Part shown: piece by piece, positions 35,857 through 44,384 of the stretch
Layout: each line of letters begins with the position of its first letter
Position numbering within the stretch: position 1 is the first letter of the stretch
Assembly (NCBI RefSeq): GCF_001610875.1
Contig: NZ_CP011272.1
Location: 598,397 to 662,396, forward strand
Length of the DNA: 64,000 nucleotides
From: Pirellula sp. SH-Sr6A
Lineage (GTDB): Bacteria; Planctomycetota; Planctomycetia; Pirellulales; Pirellulaceae
Direction: 5' to 3'
The notes under the pieces: generated by a model
Databases searched by the model: none
What the model was told of the DNA's origin: nothing
Seen by the model: the letters and a program-made list of their open reading frames with translations, nothing else
Program-made: the position numbers and the translations under genes

Positions 35857-36969
35857 TCATTCGGACTGCATGGATGGCCCAAGCTCGCGAAAGAGCTCTA
35901 CCCAGGCTAGCCAGATAGCGTTCTGAATGGTTGCTTTTCCGGATTGCTTTAGCTCCATTAATGCCGCCGGAGATTCGTCTGGCCAATGCCCTATCCAACC
36001 TGCAGCAACCCCTCGACTTTTCAGCAGAAACTCTCGCAAGTCCTCAGGACTGCAACTCAGTGGAAATGTCTCACCGATCACAATCGGCTTGTCCCACGCA
36101 AATTTCTTGAGCAGCGCCAGTTCCTCAGCAACCTTGCCGGTTTTGGGATAGAGGTGGGGCGAAACAAAGTCGAGTTCCTCGGCAGACGATTGGTAAGCAG
36201 TTGGAAACGGGAGCAACCCCATTGTGATCATGTGAGACGAATCCTGCGCGCGAATCGACTGAACCATACGTGCGATCCACGCGCGAAAGATCTCGTCCCC
36301 CGTTCGCTTGCCGGCGTTCAAACTCAATCGCTGACAAAATTCCACGTCCCCCATGCGCCCCGAATACCAGCCATCTTCAGGCTTGCCCGCTGCCGCCGGT
36401 TCGTTCACCAAATCGTAGGCGAAGACAGCAGGACTATCTTTACAAGTTCGAGCGATCGTTTCCCAGAAGAACGCTTGAGCCCGCCAGCGATCGTCGTCAG
36501 TAAGTTTGTCGTACCACTCCGGACGGTCCGCGATCGTGTAGTTAGCAAGCCCGGTTATCTTGAGGTAGATGCCTGTCTTTTCCGCGATGGCCAGCAACTG
36601 CTGAATTCCGGCGATCCCCTTTTCGCTGGCAACATCGGGCTTGTCGAGAATGCGTGGCAATTCGGGATGGATGCGCGCGACTGTTGTGCCTGACTGCTTC
36701 ATCTCCTCGAACTCGCGCTGGACGCGAGCCGGGTCCTCCTCCAGCCGCTTGAGAATATCCACGGAAGCGTAATTGTGCCCCCAAGGAACAAACCTCTCGC
36801 CAGAAGGGTGCAACACAAAACCCTTTTTGTCTTTCGAAACTTGAATGACTTCCATCTTCGTCGCTCGATCGATCGACGGACTCGTAGGCCCGTCGTCCGC
36901 GCCTGCGAATCGCAAGCCGAGAACAGAAACCAGCAAGACGTTCGCGATCGCATAGAATTTGCACTGCAT
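35857..36969 (-). CDS. exported GH5/clan-A glycoside hydrolase
   Basis: A 370-residue protein with a signal peptide (about 1-24) and a TIM-barrel glycosidase pattern. Substrate-binding N-terminal motif F-V-P-W-G-H-N-Y, acid/base Glu in Y-D-L-V-N-E-P, aromatic H-L-Y-P near strand 6-7, and nucleophile Glu in P-I-V-I-G-E-T-F fit GH5-like cellulase/mannanase proteins. AAGGA precedes the ATG at 36969 by 8 bases. The target polysaccharide is unknown. It may work with the sulfatase and DUF5722 proteins of this window on complex glycans, which is inference. Confidence 0.85.
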   Translation of the reverse strand: MQCKFYAIANVLLVSVLGLRFAGADDGPTSPSIDRATKMEVIQVSKDKKGFVLHPSGERFVPWGHNYASVDILKRLEEDPARVQREFEEMKQSGTTVARIHPELPRILDKPDVASEKGIAGIQQLLAIAEKTGIYLKITGLANYTIADRPEWYDKLTDDDRWRAQAFFWETIARTCKDSPAVFAYDLVNEPAAAGKPEDGWYSGRMGDVEFCQRLSLNAGKRTGDEIFRAWIARMVQSIRAQDSSHMITMGLLPFPTAYQSSAEELDFVSPHLYPKTGKVAEELALLKKFAWDKPIVIGETFPLSCSPEDLREFLLKSRGVAAGWIGHWPDESPAALMELKQSGKATIQNAIWLAWVELFRELGPSMQSE

Positions 36970-37132
36970 ATTTTAAGTCCTTGGATTGCGCACGGCGTTC
37001 ATCCCCTGAAAGATCTCACTCGCAGTGAAGTATACCAGGAATGGGCACATCGACTCCTCGGCTGGAAGCGGGAGCCAAGATGAAACGGTTACTGGCGCGT
37101 TCGAACAGCAGACCCAGGACACACCGTGGGCC

Positions 37133-37909
37133 TTATCGCCCCAAGAAGAAGTCGATGGGGGAAGCGAGAAAGCTCGGAGAGTCTTCGTCGACCGGTTCCC
37201 CCTGGAGATAGGCTCGCATTTTGGCCGCATCGCCACCGAAGCTTTTTCCGGTCTGCTCTTTGAGAGCGAGATACGCAGCGTATTGAGCCCCGGGTTGCTT
37301 CGAGTCCAATTGTTTGGCGAGGAAGCTTTTCACATCCTCGGTTTTATGATTTCCCAACGACTCCGCCGCCATGTTTCGCACCACATCGCTCTTATCCGAT
37401 GCAGCCATGGACAAGAGAGCTTGGGTGGCAATCGGATCACTGCTATTTCGAAGCGCCTTGGCGACCTCGAGCCGAACCTTGCTTTCTTTGTCCTTCGATA
37501 GTTCCGTCACGACCATCATAGCGTCTGGCCGTTCCAGCACTTCAGACAACACCAGAACGATGTGCCGACGAATATCGGGGCTGGTTTCCGCTTTGGCTGT
37601 ATTGGCTAGGAGCTCGATATATCGGCGCTGCTCTTCGACCGGGTATTTTGCTATCGCCGTACGAAGCAGCTGGAACTCTTCCACCCGTTGATGGTAGACC
37701 GGCCGCCGAGCGCGATCCTTTCTCCATTGATCCTGAATGACCGGGTTCAGCTTCTTAAGTTCGTAAAACGGGCCGTCGGTACATCCGATGATCGCGAGCA
37801 ATAAGCCGCTCGCGATGGCGGAGGAAACCCGTTTTCGTTGGGAAGCTAAGAATTCCACGTACGCAAGCCCCGTGGGGAGATGGGAAACAAACCGTTTGAT
37901 CGCGGACAT
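37133..37909 (-). CDS. HEAT-repeat lipoprotein
   Basis: A 258-residue protein. The ATG at 37909 has GAGG six bases upstream. A hydrophobic stretch at about 32-43 ends in A-I-I-G-C, a lipobox placed rather far from the start, so an unusual N-terminal extension or a later start is possible. Residues about 90-230 are helical repeats of HEAT type (R-R-H-I-V-L-V-L-S-E-V-L, K-V-R-L-E-V-A-K-A-L-R-N, D-V-V-R-N-M-A-A-E-S-L-G-N), which usually bind proteins. Role unknown. Confidence 0.78.
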   Translation of the reverse strand: MSAIKRFVSHLPTGLAYVEFLASQRKRVSSAIASGLLLAIIGCTDGPFYELKKLNPVIQDQWRKDRARRPVYHQRVEEFQLLRTAIAKYPVEEQRRYIELLANTAKAETSPDIRRHIVLVLSEVLERPDAMMVVTELSKDKESKVRLEVAKALRNSSDPIATQALLSMAASDKSDVVRNMAAESLGNHKTEDVKSFLAKQLDSKQPGAQYAAYLALKEQTGKSFGGDAAKMRAYLQGEPVDEDSPSFLASPIDFFLGR

Positions 37910-38183
37910 TAGCAAACCTCAATCGCTCGAATCCAGGGCAATTGCTCAGGAGCGATCCAAACAGGCAACTTTTATGAGACCTGTTGCGAAAGCCGCAGGG
38001 TTGGAGGACAATTTTGCGTTAACGCGTCATTAGTGGTTTGGGATTTTCCCCTTCTCCAGATACCCTAATCGATGCAGATTGAGGGGTTGGCCGTTGGTCT
38101 ATCCGATTTCCGCCGGCCTTTTCCTCCGCCACCTCGCAGTCCCTTCCCGAACCCCGAGCCCTCCCAATAGAGTCCTGTGTACG

Positions 38184-41100
38184 ATGCGAATACGAATCCC
38201 CGCTTTTGTCCTGTCGGTTGTCGCAACCCTTTGCATTCACACCGCGGGCCTTCGTTCAGCAGGCTATGCTCAAGACGGTAAGAAGCATGTGGTCTTCATC
38301 GCCGGCCGTCAGAGCCATGACTACGGGTCGCATGAGCATTTTGCAGGTTCCAAGATTCTCGCGGAGGTGGTCGAGAACTCGGATTCCAATGTCCGCTGTA
38401 CCGTCATGCGAAACGGTTGGCCTGAAGACGACAGGTTGCTCGATCAAGCCGACGCCATTGTGATCTACTCCGATGGCGGGGGCGGACATCCCTCTTTGCC
38501 GCACCTGCCGCGGCTTCAAAAGCAGATGGAACGGGGAGCGGGGTTCGTCTGTATTCATTATGCAGTCGAGGTTCCCAAGGATCGCGGCGGGCCCGAGTTT
38601 CTCAAGTGGCTGGGTGGGTATTTTGAAACGAACTGGTCTGTGAATCCCCATTGGGATGCGAAGTTCGACACGTTACCCAAGCATCCGATCACCACAGGAG
38701 TGAAGCCTTTCGAAACCCGAGATGAATGGTACTTCCACATGCGATTCCCCGAGGGCATGAAGGGAGTCACACCGATCCTTTCCGCCGTTGCTCCCGAGCA
38801 CACCATGTCGAGGCCCGATGGTCCTCACAGCGGAAATCCAGACGTCCGCAAAGAGGTCGCGATGAAAGTGCCGCAGCATGTCGCGTGGGCTACAGAGCGT
38901 CCCGATGGCGGTCGTTCGTTCGGGTTCACCGGCGGACATTTCCACTGGAATTGGGGCCGCACCGAACAGACCAAACTGGTTGCCAACGCCATTCTCTGGA
39001 CGGCAAAAGCAAAGATCCCTGATGAGGGGGCGGTGGTTGCACCGAAGTCGGTGGAGCAACTCAAAGAGAATCAGGACGAGACGGTTCCGGGAGGCTTCGA
39101 TCCGAAAAAGATCGCGGAATCATTTCGATTGACGTCCGCACCGGTTGCTGGATCCGACAAGGCTTCGGTCGCAAAGCTTCTCTTCTCAACGGATACCTTG
39201 ACCAGCAAAACACCTGGACATCGCGTCGATGCAGCGGTCGACATTCGAGGCGTCAAAAAGCTTTATTTGATCGTGTCATCGGGACGCGATGGAATGGCAT
39301 GCGACTGGTCGAACTGGGTGGAACCGAAGTTGGCCGGTCCTTCTGGCGAAAAGTCATTGCTCGACCTGAATTGGTTTACGGGGTCGGCAGAATGGGGAGA
39401 GCCGCGCAAGAATGCGAACGCGGAAGGAGGGGCAATGCAGGTCGGGGGCCGAATCGTTTCCGGCATCGGAACGCACGCGTTCAGCGTGATCGGATTCGAT
39501 CTTCCTGCTGGTTACGAGACCTTCAAAGCGGGTTGCGCGCTCGACGACGGGGGCGTTTCGCAGCAGAACGGGCAGACAACTTCGGTGCGGTTTCATGTTG
39601 CAGCGGAAGGGGTTCCCGATGGAATCAATGATTGGGGCAGGAACGGATCGGTGCAGGCTGTGGATCGAACGCCCGACAAAGCCGTCGCGGGGTTACAAGT
39701 AGCCGATGGGCTCCAAGCATCCTTGGCTGCATCGGAGCCCATGCTAAAGAGCCTCACGAATATTGACATCGACCATCGCGGACGAATTTGGGTTTGCGAA
39801 GTGGTGAATTATCGCCGCCACCAAAACGATCGACCGGAAGGAGATCGAATTCTTATTTTGGAAGACACCGATCACGACGGTGTCGTGGATACGACCAAGG
39901 TCTTTTATCAGGGACGCGATATCGACTCCGCCCTCGGATTGTGTGTCCTCGGTAATCGAATCCTCGTGAGTGCGGCACCTTACGTACTGGAGTTCATCGA
40001 TGAAAACGGAGATGACGTGCCCGATCGAAAGTCTCAGATCTTGACCAAAACGGGGCAACCCCAGCACGATCACTCGGTGCACTCCTTTGTTTTTGGGCCC
40101 GACGGGAAGCTCTATTTCAATTTTGGGAACACCGGTCAACAACTTTGCGATTCCGCGGGAAACCCGATCTTGGATCGATGGGGAAGGAAGATTAACGACT
40201 CCGGTACCCCCTATCGCCAAGGGATGGTATTCCGATGCAATGAAGATTTGAGCGACATGGAAGTTCTCGGGCATAACTTTCGAAATAACTACGAAGTTGC
40301 CGTCGACTCGTTCGGTTCGCTGTGGCAATCGGATAACGACGACGATGGAAACCGTGCGACGCGGATCAATTTCGTGATGGAGTTTGGCAATTACGGCTAT
40401 GTGGACGAGGCCACGGGTGCCGGCTGGCAGGCAGAGCGAACCAACTGGGAGTCAGAGATCCCACAACGGCATTGGCACCTCAACGATCCCGGCGTGGTTC
40501 CGACCATGTTGATCACCGGGGCGGGATCGCCAACCGGGATAACCGTATACGAGGGCTCGCTGCTTCCTGAACGCTATCGCAATCAGGTCATTCACACCGA
40601 TGCGGGGCCGAATGTGGTGAGAGCTTATGTCGCTCAAAAAGAAGGGGCGGGTTACTCGGCTACGATTGAGGACATCATTGTCGGCGAGTTCGATCGATGG
40701 TTTCGGCCTGCGGACGTATCGGTCGCGCCCGACGGATCACTCTTCGTATCCGATTGGTATGACCCAGGAGTAGGCGGACACAATATGGAGGACATGGAGC
40801 GAGGAAGATTGTTCCGTGTAGCTCCTCCGAAGACACCTTACCGAGTTCCTACCTATGACTTTCGCACGGCCGAGGGAGCCATCGAGGCGTTGAAGAGTCC
40901 CAACAATTCGGCTAGGTATATGGCCTTCAAAGCCTTGACCGGCATGGCACAGCAAGCCGTCCCATCGTTGCAATCGATGGCAAAGGATCCCAACCCTCGC
41001 TATCGCGCTCGTGCACTTTGGATTCTGGCTCGCATCCAGTCTCCCAAGCAGATTGTCGATCAAGCGGCGAGTGACACCGATCCGAATGTGAGGATCACCG

Positions 41101-42608
41101 GTATTCGTATCGCTAGACAGCATCGCTTGCCAACGAACGAATTCGTTCCAACTTTGTTGGACGATTCCGATACAGCGGTTCTTCGCGAACTATGTGTTGC
41201 ATTGCGCGAAGACAAATCGAAAGAGGGACCCAGCTACTGGTCAAAATTGGCGGCTCGATTCGATGGCAAGGACCGATGGTATTTAGAGGCCTTGGGGATC
41301 GCTGCGATGGATCGATGGGACGAGTGCATCGATGCTTGGTTGGCCACCAAACCGGATATGGCCTCCGCATCGTCTCGTGGTATCGTGTGGCGGGCGCGCG
41401 GTAGCAAAGGAGCAGGACTGCAAATTGCAGCCCTGCAATCACCGAGCCTTCCCGATTCACAAATCTCGCCGATGCTCCGCACTCTGGACTTCCAAGAGAA
41501 AAGCGCTCGCGAAAAGGGCATCGAATCTCTTTTGAACGCGATGAAAGCTTCGCCGGCGAGCGAACGAACCGATTCACTGGTTGTCGAGGGTCTTTTGCGA
41601 ACCGATCGCGTTGCGAACGATCTGGATCCTCTCCTTCTCGCGAGTGTCGCACGGTATGTCGAACGGATGGGGGATGATCCTGCTCAATTGCGGGTTTTGC
41701 GGAAGGTACGAGTCCCGCGTTTAGACGCGTTGATTCTGGAACGAGCGGCCGCTTGGGGGGCCACTTCCCAGGGATTGCAAGCGCTCGAAATTTACGCGAC
41801 GGATGCCAAGAATCGCCAGTCCCTATTGAATCGGCTTGCTTCCGACAAGCCGACCGAACTGGATTTGTCGATTGCCCGAATCGTTTCCTTGGGAACAAAG
41901 CGTGAATGGCTGGAACTGCAACGATCGCTCTTGGAGTCCGATACCGCGACCAAAGGAGTGAAGGCGGAGGCGGCCATCGCATTGGCTCGTAACAAGAGCA
42001 CGCAACCCTTTATCTTAGAGCTGGCGAAAAAGCAGGCCATTCCGTCGGAAGCACTGGGATTGGTTGCGAGCACCCTGAGAAGCTCGAGCGAAGCGTCGAT
42101 ACGAGAGGAAGCTCAAAAGCTATTTCCCAAGGCCGAAGGGTCCCAGAAAGAATTACCTTCGATCGACCAATTGGTGAAGCGAAGAGGAAATGCGGATCGA
42201 GGAAAAGGGATCTACTTTGGTGCAGCGACCTGTTCACAATGCCATATCGTTGGAAACGATGGGAAGAATGTCGGCCCGAACTTGAGTGAGATTGGGAGCA
42301 AACTTTCGAAGGACGCGATGTACTTGTCCATTTTGGCCCCCAGCGCGGGGATAAGTCACGCGTACGAAGCCTACGCCCTCCGGACGGACGAGGATGAAGT
42401 GATCACGGGGTTGCTCGTATCGGAAACCGCGCAATCGATCACCCTGAAGGACGCAAAGGGGATCGAGCACACGGTCGCGCGGCCTAATGTTGATGAATTC
42501 AAGAAGCAAGACAAGTCGCTCATGCCCGAAAACCTTCATGAACTGGTTTCGGATCAAGGACTCGTGGATCTCGTCGAGTACCTCACGACGCTGCAAAAGG
42601 CAAAGTGA
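38184..42608 (+). CDS. fusion: ThuA-like + propeller dehydrogenase + HEAT + cytochrome c
   Basis: A 1474-residue exported protein. After the signal peptide comes a ThuA-type glutamine-amidotransferase-like domain (about 35-270; V-V-F-I-A-G-R-Q-S-H-D-Y-G, F-V-C-I-H-Y-A-V-E, G-G-H-F-H-W-N-W). An N-P-C-B-M-like beta region follows, then a propeller dehydrogenase (N-I-D-I-D-H-R-G-R-I-W-V, E-D-T-D-H-D-G-V, D-E-N-G-D-D-V-P-D-R), HEAT-like helices, and a cytochrome c end with C-S-Q-C-H and the Met-ligand region S-L-M-P-E-N. The ATG at 38184 begins the signal peptide; an earlier in-frame start is not export-like. ThuA-linked dehydrogenases are thought to act on sugars; the substrate here is unknown. 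Confidence 0.88.
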   Translation: MRIRIPAFVLSVVATLCIHTAGLRSAGYAQDGKKHVVFIAGRQSHDYGSHEHFAGSKILAEVVENSDSNVRCTVMRNGWPEDDRLLDQADAIVIYSDGGGGHPSLPHLPRLQKQMERGAGFVCIHYAVEVPKDRGGPEFLKWLGGYFETNWSVNPHWDAKFDTLPKHPITTGVKPFETRDEWYFHMRFPEGMKGVTPILSAVAPEHTMSRPDGPHSGNPDVRKEVAMKVPQHVAWATERPDGGRSFGFTGGHFHWNWGRTEQTKLVANAILWTAKAKIPDEGAVVAPKSVEQLKENQDETVPGGFDPKKIAESFRLTSAPVAGSDKASVAKLLFSTDTLTSKTPGHRVDAAVDIRGVKKLYLIVSSGRDGMACDWSNWVEPKLAGPSGEKSLLDLNWFTGSAEWGEPRKNANAEGGAMQVGGRIVSGIGTHAFSVIGFDLPAGYETFKAGCALDDGGVSQQNGQTTSVRFHVAAEGVPDGINDWGRNGSVQAVDRTPDKAVAGLQVADGLQASLAASEPMLKSLTNIDIDHRGRIWVCEVVNYRRHQNDRPEGDRILILEDTDHDGVVDTTKVFYQGRDIDSALGLCVLGNRILVSAAPYVLEFIDENGDDVPDRKSQILTKTGQPQHDHSVHSFVFGPDGKLYFNFGNTGQQLCDSAGNPILDRWGRKINDSGTPYRQGMVFRCNEDLSDMEVLGHNFRNNYEVAVDSFGSLWQSDNDDDGNRATRINFVMEFGNYGYVDEATGAGWQAERTNWESEIPQRHWHLNDPGVVPTMLITGAGSPTGITVYEGSLLPERYRNQVIHTDAGPNVVRAYVAQKEGAGYSATIEDIIVGEFDRWFRPADVSVAPDGSLFVSDWYDPGVGGHNMEDMERGRLFRVAPPKTPYRVPTYDFRTAEGAIEALKSPNNSARYMAFKALTGMAQQAVPSLQSMAKDPNPRYRARALWILARIQSPKQIVDQAASDTDPNVRITGIRIARQHRLPTNEFVPTLLDDSDTAVLRELCVALREDKSKEGPSYWSKLAARFDGKDRWYLEALGIAAMDRWDECIDAWLATKPDMASASSRGIVWRARGSKGAGLQIAALQSPSLPDSQISPMLRTLDFQEKSAREKGIESLLNAMKASPASERTDSLVVEGLLRTDRVANDLDPLLLASVARYVERMGDDPAQLRVLRKVRVPRLDALILERAAAWGATSQGLQALEIYATDAKNRQSLLNRLASDKPTELDLSIARIVSLGTKREWLELQRSLLESDTATKGVKAEAAIALARNKSTQPFILELAKKQAIPSEALGLVASTLRSSSEASIREEAQKLFPKAEGSQKELPSIDQLVKRRGNADRGKGIYFGAATCSQCHIVGNDGKNVGPNLSEIGSKLSKDAMYLSILAPSAGISHAYEAYALRTDEDEVITGLLVSETAQSITLKDAKGIEHTVARPNVDEFKKQDKSLMPENLHELVSDQGLVDLVEYLTTLQKAK

Positions 42609-42646
42609 GCCTGAGTATGGCGAAAGATCGCCGTGCGCTAGGTTAG

Positions 42647-42686
42647 GGCTCGTAAGCTAGCGAACTGGCTCGTAAGCCAGCGCACG
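42647..42686. repeat. two 20-bp tandem units with a hairpin
   Basis: GGCTCGTAAGCTAGCGAACT is followed directly by GGCTCGTAAGCCAGCGCACG. At the junction CTGGCT-CGTA-AGCCAG (42665-42680) forms a perfect 6-bp stem. It lies between two convergent genes, so it may act as a two-way terminator, although no T-tract is present. Confidence 0.6.
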
Positions 42687-42720
42687 AGCGATGAAAACGA
42701 ACGAAGCACCGTGTGGGGTG

Positions 42721-44286
42721 TTATTCCTGGATGCAGTAAAGGTGTCCAGCGCTGCGAAGCAGCAAACGTTTGCCGATGAAAACCGGGGACGCGTCGATTT
42801 CTTCGCCGAGTTCGTTGGTCGCCAAGATCTCAGGTTCCGCGCCTGCTTTCATCACCACCGTCGTACCGTTTCGTCCGGTCACATAGAGTTTGTCCGCCGC
42901 GGCACCGATCGAGGAATAGATCGTATCGAGGCCATTGATCCGGCTACGGGCGAACACAGGCATTCCAGTCGAGGCGTCCAACGAGGTCAAGATGTTTTTG
43001 TTTTCCGAGAGAAAGTAGACTTGGCCCTTATAGAGCGTGGCCGACGGGACGTAGGGAGTGTTCTGGTGGTAGGTCCACTTCACGAAGTCCTTGCTTTGGG
43101 AAACATCACCCTTTGCGTCCAGCGAAATTGCGTAGCATGCAGCGCCCCGGAAGCCGGTGGTCGCAATGACCTTTCCTTCGTGGATAAACGGGGTGGGGAT
43201 CGGATTTTCTGTTTGTCCGCCGCATTCCCAGATCAAGCTTCCATCTCGGAGGTTGTAGCTTCGGACCGTTCTCCCGTTCATGATGACTTGCTCGACGCCG
43301 CGGTGTTCCACCACGATGGGGGTGCACCAGTTTGTTCGTTCCGCACGCGCCGTTTTCCATTTCAAGTCGCCGGACTTTGGATCGAGTGCAGCGATGAACG
43401 AGTCTGCTTCGTGGTCCCAGGGAACGATAAGGTAGTCTTTATAGAGAGCTGCGGATGCCCCTTCACCGAATTCATTGCGAGTGACTTGTTCACCCAGATC
43501 GGCGTTCCAGATCACTTTTCCTTGCAGATCGAGGCAAAAAATCCCTCGCGAACCGAAGAATATGTACAAGTGCTTTCCGTCGGTCACAGGTGATGCGGAT
43601 GCGAAGTTGTTGGTGCCGTGCCCACCTTCATGAGGCAGTTCTTCGGTCACGGTTGTTTGCCAAAGCTTCTTTCCGGATTCGAGGTCGTAGGAAGAGACCA
43701 AGAATTGATAAACATTGTTCGGACGAGGTTTGGATAGCCGTCCTCCTCCTGGAAGGGCGGAGCCGCGGTTGTTGGGTCGAGATTCGGTATTTGCCGTCTC
43801 AGGATCGTAAACCCCGGCGGTTGCAACTCGAGGGCGGGGAGGTCCGGGGCGATCAGCACCCCCGGGTGGATTCGATGGTTGGGCGGGTTTGCCGTCGTTG
43901 GCACGGGGTGGAAGCTGTTTGGGTGGTTCAACCGTTTGGAATTCCAGATCGCGTTCCACAAAAGGGCGTGATGTTTGAATCACTTCTGTTTTGTCGGTTC
44001 TGATCGCAGTGAGAATGAAGATTTGATTCCCCCAAACGATAGGGGTCGAGCTCCCCATGCCATCGAGGGGGGTTTTCCAAGCGATGTTCTTGTCACGCCC
44101 CCAGGACGTAGGAGGTGTGGCATCGAGGGATGCACCATTTCCGAGCGGTCCGCGCCAATTGGGCCAATCTCGCTCTTCCCCGATCGAGCTTGGCGAGAAA
44201 GGGGTCATGACCAGGTAGGCGAGGCTCGAAAGGAGGGCGACTCGGACTTTTGACCGAAGTTTTGTGTTCATGAATGTTTCCTGCAT
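42721..44286 (-). CDS. exported PQQ-type beta-propeller protein
   Basis: A 521-residue protein of the PQQ-like/BamB-type propeller class common in planctomycetes. It begins with a signal segment (V-R-V-A-L-L-S-S-L-A-Y-L), then W-P-N-W-R-G-P at the start of the first blade. Repeated blade motifs such as D-L-E-S-G-K-K-L-W, D-P-K-S-G-D-L-K-W and D-A-S-T-G-M-P-V-F follow. A Pro-rich insert lies at about 120-190. The ATG at 44286 has GAGGA at good spacing; the ATG at 44271 also has a usable site. Likely a structural or scaffolding periplasmic protein rather than a PQQ enzyme. It is divergent from mnmG. Confidence 0.88.
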   Translation of the reverse strand: MQETFMNTKLRSKVRVALLSSLAYLVMTPFSPSSIGEERDWPNWRGPLGNGASLDATPPTSWGRDKNIAWKTPLDGMGSSTPIVWGNQIFILTAIRTDKTEVIQTSRPFVERDLEFQTVEPPKQLPPRANDGKPAQPSNPPGGADRPGPPRPRVATAGVYDPETANTESRPNNRGSALPGGGRLSKPRPNNVYQFLVSSYDLESGKKLWQTTVTEELPHEGGHGTNNFASASPVTDGKHLYIFFGSRGIFCLDLQGKVIWNADLGEQVTRNEFGEGASAALYKDYLIVPWDHEADSFIAALDPKSGDLKWKTARAERTNWCTPIVVEHRGVEQVIMNGRTVRSYNLRDGSLIWECGGQTENPIPTPFIHEGKVIATTGFRGAACYAISLDAKGDVSQSKDFVKWTYHQNTPYVPSATLYKGQVYFLSENKNILTSLDASTGMPVFARSRINGLDTIYSSIGAAADKLYVTGRNGTTVVMKAGAEPEILATNELGEEIDASPVFIGKRLLLRSAGHLYCIQE

Positions 44287-44384
44287 GAGCTGTTCCTCGT
44301 CAAATCAGGGAAGTGGAGGTACGATACGGATTCAGAAGTCTATGAAAACCCAGGAATGTTGAAAAAGTTCTACCGAGAGTTGGG

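Noticed and set aside
42691..43593. 300-codon open frame on the plus strand
   Set aside because: It is antisense to the propeller gene, whose blade motifs are clear; no family pattern.
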